Assembly: GCF_900090315.1 (NCBI RefSeq)
Contig: NZ_FMHZ01000002.1
Location: 1,342,501 to 1,406,500 of the forward strand
DNA length: 64,000 nt
DNA from: Micromonospora citrea
GTDB lineage: Bacteria; Actinomycetota; Actinomycetes; Mycobacteriales; Micromonosporaceae
Direction: 5' to 3'
The notes under the pieces were generated by a model that was given only the letters and a program-made list of their open reading frames with translations, was not told the origin of the DNA and did not search any database. Position 1 is the first letter of the stretch, and every line of letters starts with the position of its first letter. Position numbers and translations under genes: made by a program. This document shows, in pieces, positions 37,887 to 49,653 of the stretch.

Positions 37887-38816
37887 ATGGACCGGAGCCG
37901 GCTCGGGCTGGTGCTGCACCCCACCCGGGATGTCTCGGCCGTGGTCGACACGATCGTCGACTGGGCCGCCCGGCACCGGATCTCCCTGGCCGTACGCGCC
38001 GAGGACCGGCTCCGGGTGCCGGCCACGGTCGAGCCGCTGCCGGTGGGCGAGGTGGCCGTCCGGTCGGACGCGCTGATCGCCATCGGCGGGGACGGGACGA
38101 TGCTCGGGGCGTTGCGCTCGGCCGTCCACGACCCGAAGCCGGTGCTCGGTGTGCACGTCGGCAAGCTCGGCTTCCTCGTCGAGGTGGAGCCGCCGGAGCT
38201 GCCGACAGCGCTGGACCGGCTGATCGCGCACGACTTCACGGTGGAGAGCCACAGCTGCCTGGCCTGCGACGTCTGTGGCGACGACGTCGTCGCGTTCAAC
38301 GACGTGGCGCTGATCCGCCAGCCCGGCGCCGGCTTCGTCAGCGCCTCCCTCGCCGTCGACGGGCAGCAGTACGGGTACTACCGCTGCGACGCGCTGGTGG
38401 TCAGCACGCCCACCGGCTCGACCGCCTACAGCTACGCCGCCGGCGGCCCCCTGGTCTCGCCGGCCGCCCAGGCGGTCGTGGTTACCCCGTCCGCGCCGAT
38501 GGCGGGCATCTCCCGGGCGGTGGTGCTCTCCCCCGACGAGACGATCCGCCTGGAACTGCGCGAGGGCTCCGGGCCGGTGGCGGTGGAGGTGGACGGCCTG
38601 GTCATCCGCGACGCCGCGAGGGAGGGCGTCGTGCAGGTGCGCTACCGACGCGACGCGGGCCTGGTCGTCCGCCTGGATCCGCGCCGCTACCAGGAACGCA
38701 ACCAACTGAAGCTGAGCTTGCTGGACCTGCCGCTGCTGCCCGAGCAGCTCCGGGAACTGCTGCCGGAGGGCCTCCGCGAACGGCTCAACCGCCGCGACCT
38801 GCCCCCGCCCCGCTGA
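37887..38816 (+). CDS. nadK: NAD(+)/NADH kinase family protein
   Basis: 309 aa. It phosphorylates NAD to NADP with ATP or polyphosphate. The diagnostic GGDGT lies at residues 67-71, followed by NDVAL, STPTGSTAYSYAAGGP (substrate binding), and PDETIRLEL near the C-terminus. Length is normal. Many actinomycetes have two NadK paralogues; whether this is the main enzyme cannot be decided here. Start ATG at 37887, about 195 bp from the divergent epimerase. No operon partners follow; a repeat-filled gap does. Confidence 0.9.
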   Translation: MDRSRLGLVLHPTRDVSAVVDTIVDWAARHRISLAVRAEDRLRVPATVEPLPVGEVAVRSDALIAIGGDGTMLGALRSAVHDPKPVLGVHVGKLGFLVEVEPPELPTALDRLIAHDFTVESHSCLACDVCGDDVVAFNDVALIRQPGAGFVSASLAVDGQQYGYYRCDALVVSTPTGSTAYSYAAGGPLVSPAAQAVVVTPSAPMAGISRAVVLSPDETIRLELREGSGPVAVEVDGLVIRDAAREGVVQVRYRRDAGLVVRLDPRRYQERNQLKLSLLDLPLLPEQLRELLPEGLRERLNRRDLPPPR

Positions 38817-39027
38817 CCGGCCCCGCGCGCCGGTCCCGGCCCGCCACCAGGCGCCGCTCGCTTGGTTCCCACCGCCAGACGCCCCTCGCCCGGCCCACCG
38901 CCAGGCCGATTCGAGCCCGCCACCAACGACACTGCCCGCCGAGTCACCGGCCCTCGCTTGCCCGGCGGGTCAACAGGTCGCGCCCGCCGGCTCGTCCGCC
39001 CGCCACGGCCGACTCGTCTTCGGCACC

Positions 39028-39158
39028 CTTTCGAGCTGATGTCGTAAGCGACTCACGCGTCTGTATCGGCCGTACGACACGGTTCGGGATCCGCACGGGT
39101 ACCGAGAGGCCGCCGCCCCGGACCGTGGTCCGATGTCGCAAACGACTCAGCTCGAAAG
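39028..39158. repeat. Dispersed palindromic element, copy C (long spacer)
   Basis: Left arm CTTTCGAGCTGA (39028-39039) and right arm TCAGCTCGAAAG (39147-39158) are exact inverses. Core 1 is TGATGTCGTAAGCGACTCA (39037-39055) and core 2 is CGATGTCGCAAACGACTCA (39131-39149), in direct orientation, 75 bp apart. Both cores share ACTCA where copy B has ATTCA, so the two cores within a copy resemble each other at this position. Confidence 0.85.
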
Positions 39159-39230
39159 GGGCCGGGGAAGGGTGCGCCCGCCGACGGCGTGCAAATTTCC
39201 GCAGCCGGCGGCCGGCAGACGGCGACAGCC

Positions 39231-39330
39231 GGCGGCGACAGGCGGCGGCCGGCGGCGACAGGCGGCGGCCAACGGCGACAGGCGGCGGCCAGCGGCGACA
39301 GGCGGCGGCCGGCGGCGACAGGCGGCGAGG
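39231..39330. repeat. 20-bp tandem repeat (GGCGGCGACAGGCGGCGGCC) x 5
   Basis: Five units at 39231, 39251, 39271, 39291 and 39311, with one or two changes each and degenerate units before. It starts 73 bp right of palindromic element copy C. Confidence 0.9.
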
Positions 39331-39390
39331 CAGCCCTCAGAGGACGGACGGTGAGCGAACGGCGGGCGGGCGTGAGCCGAGGGTGGACGG

Positions 39391-39570
39391 GCAGGCCGAG
39401 GGGCGGACGAGCGGACCGAGGGGCAGACCGGCAGGCCGAGGGGCAGACCGGCAGGCCGAGGGGCAGACCGGCAGGCCGAGGGGCAGACCGGCAGGCCGAG
39501 GGGCAGACCGGCAGGCCGAGGGGCAGACCGGCAGGCCGAGGGTGGACGGGCGGACCAAGGGGCGGACGAG
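39391..39570. repeat. 20-bp tandem repeat (GCAGGCCGAGGGGCAGACCG) x about 9
   Basis: Units every 20 bp from 39391; those at 39431, 39451, 39471, 39491 and 39511 are identical, the outer ones diverged. The pattern of perfect centre and decayed edges suits recent expansion by slippage. It ends 16 bp before the pgm stop codon. Confidence 0.93.
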
Positions 39571-39586
39571 CGGGCGCGGACGGTTC

Positions 39587-41229
<1,643 letters not shown>

Positions 41230-41233
<4 letters not shown>

Positions 41234-42462
41234 GGTTCCACCTTCTGTCCCTTGCCGATGACCACGATGCCGTTGTCGGAGACGGTGTAGCGCTGCCGGT
41301 CCTTCTCCAGGTCGACGCCGATCTCGGCGCCCTCGGGCACGATCACGTTCTTGTCGAGGATCGCCCGGCGGACGACCGCGTGCCGGCCGATGTCCACGCC
41401 CTCCATCAGCACCGCGCCGTCCACGTGCGCCCAGGAGTGCACCTTCACCTTGGGCGAGACGATCGAGTTCTCCACGAGCGAGCCGGAGATCACCGCGCCG
41501 GGCGAGACCATCGAGGCGACGGCCCGGCCGACCCGTTCGCCCCACTGGTGGACGAACTTCGCCGGCGGGTAGGTGAGCTGCCCGGTGTAGATCGGCCACT
41601 CGAAGTTGTAGAGGTTGAACACCGGGTGCACGTTGATCAGGTCCATGTGGGCGTCGTAGAAGGAGTCGAGCGTCCCCACGTCGCGCCAGTAGCCGCGGTC
41701 CCGGTCGGTGCTGCCCGGCACCTCGTTGTCGCGGAAGTCGTAGACGTTGGCCTCGCCGCGCTCGACCAGCATCGGGATGATGCTGCCGCCCATGTCGTGC
41801 TTGCTGGTCTTGTCCTCCGCGTCGCGCTCGACCGCCTCGCAGAGCGCCTTCGTGGTGAACACGTAGTTGCCCATCGAGGCGTAGATCTGGTCGGGGGCGT
41901 CGGGCAGGCCGACCGCGTCGGTGGGCTTCTCGCGGAACGCCCGGATCCGCCGGCCGTCCTCGCCGACCTCGATGACGCCGAACTGGTCGGCCGTCGACAG
42001 CGGCTGCCGGATGCCGGCCACGGTGACGCCGGCCCCGGAGGCGATGTGGTCCTCCACCATCTGCCGCGGGTCCATCCGGTAGATGTGGTCGGCGCCGAAG
42101 ACGATCACGTGGTCGGGCTGCTCGTCGTGGATGAGGTTGAAACTCTGGTAGATCGCGTCGGCGGAGCCGGCGAACCACCACGGGCCACGCCGCTGCTGCG
42201 CCGGCACCGGCGTGACGTAGTTCCCGAGCAGGGTCGACATCCGCCACGTCTTGGTGATGTGCCGGTCCAGCGAGTGCGACTTGTACTGGGTCAGCACGAC
42301 GATCTTCAGATAGCCGGCGTTCGCCAGGTTGGAGAGGACGAAGTCGACCATGCGGTACATCCCGCCGAACGGGACGGCCGGCTTGGCCCGGTCCGTGGTG
42401 AGCGGCATGAGGCGCTTGCCCTCTCCGCCGGCCAGGACGATCGCGAGCACCTTGGCAGCCAT
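41230..42462 (-). CDS. glgC: Glucose-1-phosphate adenylyltransferase
   Basis: 410 aa, makes ADP-glucose from Glc-1-P and ATP, the committed step of alpha-glucan synthesis. N-terminal nucleotidyltransferase signature [23 protein letters not shown], substrate loops [10 protein letters not shown] and [13 protein letters not shown], and a C-terminal left-handed beta-helix ([20 protein letters not shown]). Usually allosteric. ATG at 42462. Divergent from the glycogen synthase-type gene with only about 70 bp between starts, so a shared regulatory region is likely. Confidence 0.96.
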
Positions 42463-42533
42463 GTCCCGACGCTAACCATCCGCCGGGGACTTCACCACTC
42501 GTACGGGCACACTCCTGCACTAGGGTGCGGGGG

Positions 42534-43736
42534 ATGACGGATTCCGCACACCTTCGCGTCGATCTGCTGACCCGGGAGTACCCGCCGGAGGTGTACGGCG
42601 GGGCCGGCGTGCACGTGGAGTACCTGGCCCGGGAGCTGCGCCGCCTCGCCGACGTGCGGGTGCACTGCTTCGGCGCGCCACGCACCGAGCCGGGCGTCAC
42701 CGCGTACGCCGAGCCGGCGAGCCTGACCGGCGCGAACGCCGCGCTGCGGACGATGGGCGTGGACCTGGAGATGGCGGCGGCGTGCGCCGGCACCGACGTG
42801 GTGCACAGCCACACCTGGTACGCGAACCTGGCCGGGCACGCCGCGAAGCTGCTGCACGGGGTGCCGCACGTGGTGACGGCGCACAGCCTGGAGCCGCTGC
42901 GGCCGTGGAAGGCCGAGCAGCTCGGCGGCGGCTACGCCCTCTCCTCGTGGTGCGAGCGCACGGCGTTCGAGGCCGCCGACGCGGTGATCGCGGTCAGCGA
43001 GGGGATGCGCCGCGACGTGCTGGCGGCCTATCCGGCGGTGGACCCGGACCGGGTCCGGGTGGTGCACAACGGCATCGACACCGACGAGTACTCCCCGGAC
43101 CACGGCACGGACGTGGTCCACCGGCTCGGCATCGACCCGGCCCGGCCGAGCGTGGTCTACGTGGGGCGGATCACCCGGCAGAAGGGGCTGCCCTACCTGC
43201 TGCGGGCGGCGCGCGAGCTGCCGGGCGACACCCAGCTGGTGCTGCTGGTCGGCGCGCCCGACACCCCGGAGATCGCCGCCGAGGTGGAGGGGCTGGTGGC
43301 CGAGCTGCGGGCGACCCGCTCGGGCGTGGTCTGGGTGGCCGAGATGCTGCCCAAGCACGAGGTCATCCAGGTGCTCACGCACGCCACCGTCTTCGTCTGC
43401 CCGTCGGTCTACGAGCCGATGGGCATCGTGAACCTGGAGGCGATGGCCTGCGAGACGGCGGTGGTGGCCACCGCGACCGGCGGCATCCCCGAGGTGGTGG
43501 TCGACGGCACGACCGGCCTGCTGGTGCCGATCGAACAGGCCGACGACGGCAGCGGCCGACCGCTGCACCCGCAGCGGTTCGTGGCGGACCTGGCGGCGCG
43601 GATCAACGAATTGCTGGCCGACCCGGACCGGACCGCCGCGTTCGGCGTCGCGGGGCGGCGGCGCGCGGTGGAGCACTTCTCCTGGGACGCCATCGCCGCG
43701 CGCACCCTGGAGCTGTACCGCTCCCTGTCGAAGTAG
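42534..43736 (+). CDS. glgM: GT4 alpha-glucan synthase, GlgM-type (ADP-Glc: alpha-maltose-1-phosphate synthase)
   Basis: 400 aa GT4 enzyme. N-terminal [21 protein letters not shown] holds the glycine loop, then [12 protein letters not shown], and in the C-terminal domain [17 protein letters not shown] and [23 protein letters not shown] (E-x7-E). This is the short actinobacterial class annotated as GlgA but shown in mycobacteria (GlgM) to make maltose-1-phosphate from ADP-Glc and Glc-1-P. Presence of glgE and glgC nearby supports that function. Start ATG 42534; a GTG nine bases upstream is possible. Confidence 0.92.
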   Translation: MTDSAHLRVDLLTREYPPEVYGGAGVHVEYLARELRRLADVRVHCFGAPRTEPGVTAYAEPASLTGANAALRTMGVDLEMAAACAGTDVVHSHTWYANLAGHAAKLLHGVPHVVTAHSLEPLRPWKAEQLGGGYALSSWCERTAFEAADAVIAVSEGMRRDVLAAYPAVDPDRVRVVHNGIDTDEYSPDHGTDVVHRLGIDPARPSVVYVGRITRQKGLPYLLRAARELPGDTQLVLLVGAPDTPEIAAEVEGLVAELRATRSGVVWVAEMLPKHEVIQVLTHATVFVCPSVYEPMGIVNLEAMACETAVVATATGGIPEVVVDGTTGLLVPIEQADDGSGRPLHPQRFVADLAARINELLADPDRTAAFGVAGRRRAVEHFSWDAIAARTLELYRSLSK

Positions 43737-43766
43737 GCCGGACGGCACCGCCCGCCCCGGCGCCGT

Positions 43767-43781
43767 ATCGCCCCGGGCGAT
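43767..43781. terminator. Small palindrome after glgM
   Basis: ATCGCCC-C-GGGCGAT is a perfect 7-1-7 palindrome, 31 bases after the glgM stop. Too short to be sure of termination; it could also be a protein-binding site. Confidence 0.3.
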
Positions 43782-43889
43782 CTCCCCGGCCCTTTGATGA
43801 TCACCCCACGCGCAGTTCCGCGCATAACTGTCGATGGTGCGCGAAGAACGAAAAATTGGGCGATCGTTGCCTATGATTGCGATTCGGGC

Positions 43890-44093
43890 TCATTCATCAT
43901 CGCGTGGCGGAATCGAGCGGACCGACACCTCGGCGGACACGATGGGGTCGACGGCCAGGACGCCGAAGTCGCGGGCGTCCGCGAGCGCGTCTCCGGACCA
44001 GCCCGCCCAGCGGGGATCGTCGGTGAACACGTCCAGCAGCACGTTCGTGTACACCAGCGTGGTGGCGGTGTCGGCTGGCCGGTGCGAGAGCAC
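43890..44093 (-). pseudogene. Remnant of a VapC-type PIN-domain toxin, N-terminal half
   Basis: 67 codons carrying the N-terminal half of a PIN ribonuclease: TLVYTNVLLDVFTDDPRWAGW, then ARDFGVLAVDPIVSAEVSVR. It then runs into an unrelated end and stops; about 75 residues with the other acidic residues are missing. The first catalytic aspartate (D of the D-T-N motif) is tyrosine here (Y-T-N). It is therefore inactive twice over. No antitoxin start lies directly upstream in the correct phase. The DNA just left of it (43800-43900) is AT-richer than the chromosome average. Confidence 0.75.
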
Positions 44094-44158
44094 CCCTGGC
44101 CGCGACCCGGCGCGTGTTCGTCGCGGTGGTGTCCCCGCCGCGCCGGTACGATGCCGGC

Positions 44159-44713
44159 ATGAGCGCAGAGGCGGTTGGCAGATCGATGCCCCCCGTGGTG
44201 ACGCTCGACGATCTGACCGCGATGATGGCCGCGGACGAGCATCACCGGTACGAGATCAGCCCTGAGGGAGTTCTCTCGATCATGCCGCCGCCGGGATATG
44301 CCCATGCGATCATCGCGACCCGGCTCATGGTGTGGCTCGCCCAGGGCGGTGTGCCGGCGGACCGCATCGCCCAGGCGGTCGGGCTGCGCATCCCGGGCCG
44401 CAGTGGCGGGGTCGGCGGGCGCATCCCCGATCTGGTTGTCTGGAGCAAGACCCAGTCCGACGGGGTGTGGCTGCCGGCCGGTGACGTCCTTCTCGTGGTC
44501 GAGATCGTCTCACCCGGGTCCGAGGGCATCGACACGGTGACCAAGCGCGGCGAGTACGCCACGGCCGGCATCCCGCAGTACTGGATCGTGGAGCAGGACC
44601 CGGCACAGACTGTCACGATGCACACCTTGGACGGCGAGGACTACGGCGTACGGGCACGCATGCCGCTCGCATGGCTGCTCAACACCAGCCCCGCAGAGCA
44701 CGACCTCGGCTGA
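44159..44713 (+). CDS. Uma2-family (DUF820) putative endonuclease
   Basis: 184 aa PD-(D/E)xK-fold protein. Motifs: YEISPEGVLSIMPPPG at the start, RIPDLVVW (Asp), then VVEIVSPGSEGIDTVTKRGEYATAGIPQYWIV containing the Glu, Lys and AGIPQYW signature. The fold places it with restriction-enzyme-like nucleases, but Uma2 proteins are abundant in actinomycetes and cyanobacteria and their role is unknown. The ATG at 44159 is preferred; no strong ribosome-binding site is seen. It lies between the two broken vapC remnants, on the opposite strand. Confidence 0.85.
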   Translation: MSAEAVGRSMPPVVTLDDLTAMMAADEHHRYEISPEGVLSIMPPPGYAHAIIATRLMVWLAQGGVPADRIAQAVGLRIPGRSGGVGGRIPDLVVWSKTQSDGVWLPAGDVLLVVEIVSPGSEGIDTVTKRGEYATAGIPQYWIVEQDPAQTVTMHTLDGEDYGVRARMPLAWLLNTSPAEHDLG

Positions 44714-44774
44714 CCGGAGACACGCCGAGACGCACAGATCGTGGCACCCGGGACCCCACCTGGCCTGGTCGGGC

Positions 44775-45089
44775 TCAGCCTGGCGGGACGATCAGGTGAA
44801 GCCTGGGGAAGTAACTGCGGTAGCGGGCGCCGTCGCGAGTGAGCAGCCGATACCCACACACCGCGGCGGGCGCTCCGATGTAGAAGTCGGCGATCGGTGA
44901 CCGCTTGGCCCCTCCCTGGGAGCGGTATCTGGCGTAGGCCTTCCTCGCCAGGAACCCCCTGGTCTCCGCGCCACTCACCCGGACGATTCGCAGCGCACCG
45001 CCCTCCTCCGCGACGTCGACCTCGTGCAGCCCGTGTCAGGCCCGCATCGCGGCCGGGATCGTGACCTGGCCCTTGCTGTTGAGTTTCAT
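44775..45089 (-). pseudogene. Decayed vapBC: antitoxin start, nonsense codon, and fused toxin C-terminus
   Basis: One reading frame carries four pieces in order. First is the AbrB-type antitoxin start MKLNSKGQVTIPAAMRA. A TGA stop follows at 45038-45036. Next comes the rest of a VapB core (HGLHEVDVAEEGGALRIVR, then VSGAETRG). Then, with no gap, comes the C-terminal part of a PIN toxin (FLARKAYARYRSQGGAKRS, ADFYIGAPAAVCGYRLLTRD, YFPRLHLIVPPG). The antitoxin's C-terminus and the toxin's first 80 or so residues are gone, so a deletion joined the two genes in frame, and a nonsense mutation cut the antitoxin. Confidence 0.78.
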
Positions 45090-45160
45090 GACGCTTCCCC
45101 CTACCACGTAATGCGAACGACACGTGTCGGAGGTGGATTCGGGCAGGCTGCGGGGCAGCC

Positions 45161-46381
45161 TCAGGTGACGTGCAGGGCGGCGGCGAGGCGGGCCAGGCCG
45201 GCGGGAGCGGCGGCGTACCGGGCCACGGTGGCGACCAGGTCGCGCGCCGCCGGCCGGTCGTGCACCTCGCTGCGCGCGGTGCGTTCGGCGTCCAGCAGCG
45301 CCCGCCCCGCCCGGGCCATGTCGCCGGCGAGAGCGTGTACGCGGGCCACGTCGAGCAGGTACGCCGCCCGGTGCTCGGGCGGCAGCCACCGCCACTGCTC
45401 ACCGGAGACGAGGCGATCGTGCCGTACCGTCGCCGCCCGCACGTCTCCGACGGCGGCCTCGGCCACCACCCGCGCCGCCTCGACCGACGCCCGGCCGAAG
45501 CCGCCGCCGACCGCTGCCGCTGCCTCGGCCTGGTCGAGCAGGGCGGCCAGCCGGCGCTCGTCTCCCCGGCCGGCAGCGGCGAGAGCGGCCTGGAGCAGCA
45601 ACGTCACGCGCAGCGACGGAGCACCGTCACCGCCCGGCGGCGGGGCACCCTCGGCCGACTCGCTCTGCGACAGGTCGCCACCGGCCGCCTCGCGCGGTGG
45701 AAGTCGGCGGGCGGCCACGAGCGCCGTCTCCATCGCGGAGCGCCGCCGGCCGACGGCCCGCAGCGCCTGGCTCAGCGGTACGGTGGCGACGCCCGCCAGC
45801 CGCGCGTCGTCCGTGGCCAGCGCCACGGCCATCCCCCGGTCGGCGGCCAGCCACGCCAACTCTCCCTGACCGACCTTGACCAGCACCAGGGCGACGAGCC
45901 CGTACGCGGCCACCAGCAGCTCGTCGGCGACCGCCAGTTCGTCGGCGACCCGGCCGGGGCTGGCGACCCGCGCCTCGCGGGCGGCGTCGAGCAGCCCGGG
46001 CAGCAGGCCGAGCAGGACCGGGTACCGGGCGTGCCGGTAGCTCTGCTCGGCATGGTCGAGGCGGGCCCGCACCTGCGCGACGTCGGGCGGCCGGGACGAC
46101 GCCTCGACGTGGTAACGGGCCAGGGCGGCCCGGACCCGCGCCACACCGGCGACGGCGACGTCCGGTTGCCCGACCCGCTCCGCGAGCAGCACCTCCAGGT
46201 CGATCCGCAGCGCCTCGGCGACCTCCCGCAGGTTGGACATCCGGTCCAGCGGGCGTACCCCGCGCTCGACCTTGTCCACCCAGCTCTTCGACTTGCCGAG
46301 GCGGTCGGCGAACTGCTGCTGGGTCATGTTGCGCCGCACCCGCCACTGGGCGACCCGCCGGCCCACCGGCAGGCCGGTCAC
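45161..46381 (-). CDS. XRE-family transcriptional regulator with TPR-like C-terminal region
   Basis: 406 aa. An N-terminal helix-turn-helix domain covers residues 5-65 (VAQWRVRRNMTQQQFADRLG, KSKSWVDKVERGVRPLDRMS). It is followed by about 330 residues of alanine/leucine-rich helices resembling TPR repeats (for example LLPGLLDAAREARVAS, HALAGDMARAGRALLDAERTAR). This plan is common among actinobacterial XRE regulators whose C-termini are thought to bind ligands or partners. The GTG at 46381 is 16 bp after the stop of the small membrane protein gene, so the two are co-transcribed. Confidence 0.85.
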   Translation of the reverse strand: MTGLPVGRRVAQWRVRRNMTQQQFADRLGKSKSWVDKVERGVRPLDRMSNLREVAEALRIDLEVLLAERVGQPDVAVAGVARVRAALARYHVEASSRPPDVAQVRARLDHAEQSYRHARYPVLLGLLPGLLDAAREARVASPGRVADELAVADELLVAAYGLVALVLVKVGQGELAWLAADRGMAVALATDDARLAGVATVPLSQALRAVGRRRSAMETALVAARRLPPREAAGGDLSQSESAEGAPPPGGDGAPSLRVTLLLQAALAAAGRGDERRLAALLDQAEAAAAVGGGFGRASVEAARVVAEAAVGDVRAATVRHDRLVSGEQWRWLPPEHRAAYLLDVARVHALAGDMARAGRALLDAERTARSEVHDRPAARDLVATVARYAAAPAGLARLAAALHVT

Positions 46382-46397
46382 CGCCGGCCCGTCCCGC

Positions 46398-46595
46398 TCA
46401 CCGCAGGATCCCGACCGCGACGAGCACGAGTACGAGCAGCGCGACCGTGAGGCCGTAGGCGTACTGGCGACGGGTGAGCGGCGCGCGCTGCGGGCGGGGC
46501 GGACAGGGCACCTGGTCCCCGTCGGGCTGTCGAGCGCGGGCACCCGGGACCGGGTGCGCCGCCGGCAGCGGCCCGTCAGGCGGACGCTCCTGCAT
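46398..46595 (-). CDS. Small single-helix membrane protein
   Basis: 65 aa with a Pro/Arg-rich N-terminal half and one transmembrane helix at the C-terminus (YAYGLTVALLVLVLVAVGIL). No family is recognised. A perfect GGAGG precedes the ATG, a better signal than most genes here. Its stop is 16 bp before the XRE regulator start, so they form a two-gene operon. A role in sensing with the regulator is only a guess. Confidence 0.72.
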   Translation of the reverse strand: MQERPPDGPLPAAHPVPGARARQPDGDQVPCPPRPQRAPLTRRQYAYGLTVALLVLVLVAVGILR

Positions 46596-46760
46596 CGTGA
46601 GCCTCCTTGCAGGTGAGTACGAAGCACGTGGTCAGGGCGAGGTACGCGAAGCGTGCGGTGTGGGTCGTGGGCGGATCGGGCGAAGAGGACCACCGCGTTC
46701 TCCCGCCCGGCCCCGGGGCGCTCCGCTGCTGACGAGAGAACCCCTGCCATCCCCAACTTA

Positions 46761-46775
46761 GAAGGCACTGCCTTC
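46761..46775. promoter_or_regulatory. Perfect 15-bp palindrome, probable operator
   Basis: GAAGGCA-C-TGCCTTC lies in the 254-bp spacer between the leftward membrane-protein/XRE operon and the rightward mini-GntR gene, with AT-richer flanks (AACTTA before, ACAGTCAAC after). A repressor dimer site for the GntR-like or XRE protein is the natural reading. Confidence 0.6.
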
Positions 46776-46849
46776 ACAGTCAACAGAGCATGCACGGCGC
46801 GTCACTCCGGGTGCGAAGATCGGAGCGCTGACGAGAGGTGGCGCCACCC

Positions 46850-47077
46850 ATGCCGCAAGCACCGCTGTACGAGCAGATAATCGCCGACATCACGGCCTCA
46901 ATCCGCGCGGGCACCCTTCAGCCCGGCGACAAGCTGCCGTCTATCGCCGAGATGCGCGAGCAGTACCAATCGAGCGCATGGCCCGTGCGATACGCGCTGC
47001 GGATCCTGGAGGAGAGAGGCTGGATCGTGACCCGGCAGGGCAAGGGCTCGTTCGTGGCACCCGAACCACCCGCCTGA
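46850..47077 (+). CDS. Mini GntR-family DNA-binding protein
   Basis: 75 aa consisting only of a GntR winged helix: YEQIIADITASIRAGTLQPG, then KLPSIAEMREQYQSSAWPVR and LEERGWIVTRQGKGSFV. The effector/oligomerisation domain of normal GntR proteins is absent. The residues match the HutC/YtrA side of the family. Start ATG 46850 with GAGAGG upstream. Such small forms occur in actinomycetes, often near XRE regulators; here it is divergent from one. It could compete for, or regulate at, the palindrome at 46761. Truncation of a longer gene is the alternative, but the stop is clean. Confidence 0.8.
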   Translation: MPQAPLYEQIIADITASIRAGTLQPGDKLPSIAEMREQYQSSAWPVRYALRILEERGWIVTRQGKGSFVAPEPPA

Positions 47078-47128
47078 ACTCCACCCTCCCGCCCCCTGGG
47101 CATAGCGGTCCAAGTCTCGGGACAAGCG

Positions 47129-47181
47129 GTAGACCTTGGCAGGAGCGGCCCTTGGCGGGGCCCTTTCCTACCAGGATCTAC
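47129..47181. terminator. Imperfect hairpin of the CTTGGTAGGAA type
   Basis: Left arm GTAGACCTTGGCAGGA, right arm TCCTACCAGGATCTAC, with a GGCCC/GGGCC-like inner stem. It begins 51 bases after the mini-GntR stop. A second, better paired example of the same element lies at 51768-51809, so this is a repeated terminator-like element. Confidence 0.6.
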
Positions 47182-47263
47182 GACGATCTGAGGCAACGGC
47201 AGGTCGTCGTCGGAATCCTCGTCATGAGCAGCGCGCTCCGTTGATCGGCCACGGCAGGCGTGC

Positions 47264-47290
47264 GAGTCGTTGACGACATCAGCTCGAAAG
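47264..47290. repeat. Dispersed palindromic element, copy D (half element)
   Basis: One core in reverse orientation (GAGTCGTTGACGACATCA, 47264-47281) joined to the right arm GCTCGAAAG (to 47290). The left arm and second core are missing. The remaining spacer before glgE (about 260 bp) has only a 17-bp tandem repeat and plain GC-rich sequence. Confidence 0.75.
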
Positions 47291-47354
47291 GACGGCAGAA
47301 GCTAGCTGGCGACCCCCGCCCCGCCGCACCCTGCGGCCCGCCGTCCTCGCCGAG

Positions 47355-47403
47355 GGCACGCAGGCCCCAGCGGCACGCAAGCCCCAGCGGCACGCAAGCC
47401 CGT
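47355..47403. repeat. 17-bp tandem repeat (GGCACGCAAGCCCCAGC), 2.9 copies
   Basis: Units at 47355, 47372 and 47389 (partial), one mismatch. It lies 65 bp right of palindromic element copy D. Confidence 0.85.
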
Positions 47404-47553
47404 CGGGCGGGTGAGCACGTGACGCACCGACCGGAGCCCCGGAGCCCCGACACGCTCCGCCGGCACGATGCGCGAGGCCCGCCAGGAGCGGGCCCGGACG
47501 GAGTCGGGACGCTTGGCCGCGCGCGAAAGGATCTCGCGCAGTAGGTTGAATCG

Positions 47554-49640
<2,087 letters not shown>

Positions 49641-49653
<13 letters not shown>

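Larger units (their letters stand above)
38817..39586. other. 770-bp gap without a gene, made largely of repeats
   Basis: Contains palindromic element copy C and two unrelated 20-bp tandem arrays. The first 210 bases after nadK are low-complexity CG-rich sequence. A + strand reading across the arrays gives Arg/Gly repeats, and the - strand gives Leu/Pro/Cys/Ala/Ser repeats, neither with start signals. I see no gene. Confidence 0.7.

Noticed and set aside
39337..39558. Reading frame of a regular Leu/Pro/Val/Cys/Ala/Ser repeat peptide on the - strand
   Set aside because: It is the translation of the 20-bp tandem array; no start signal, and all frames are open because of the repeat.
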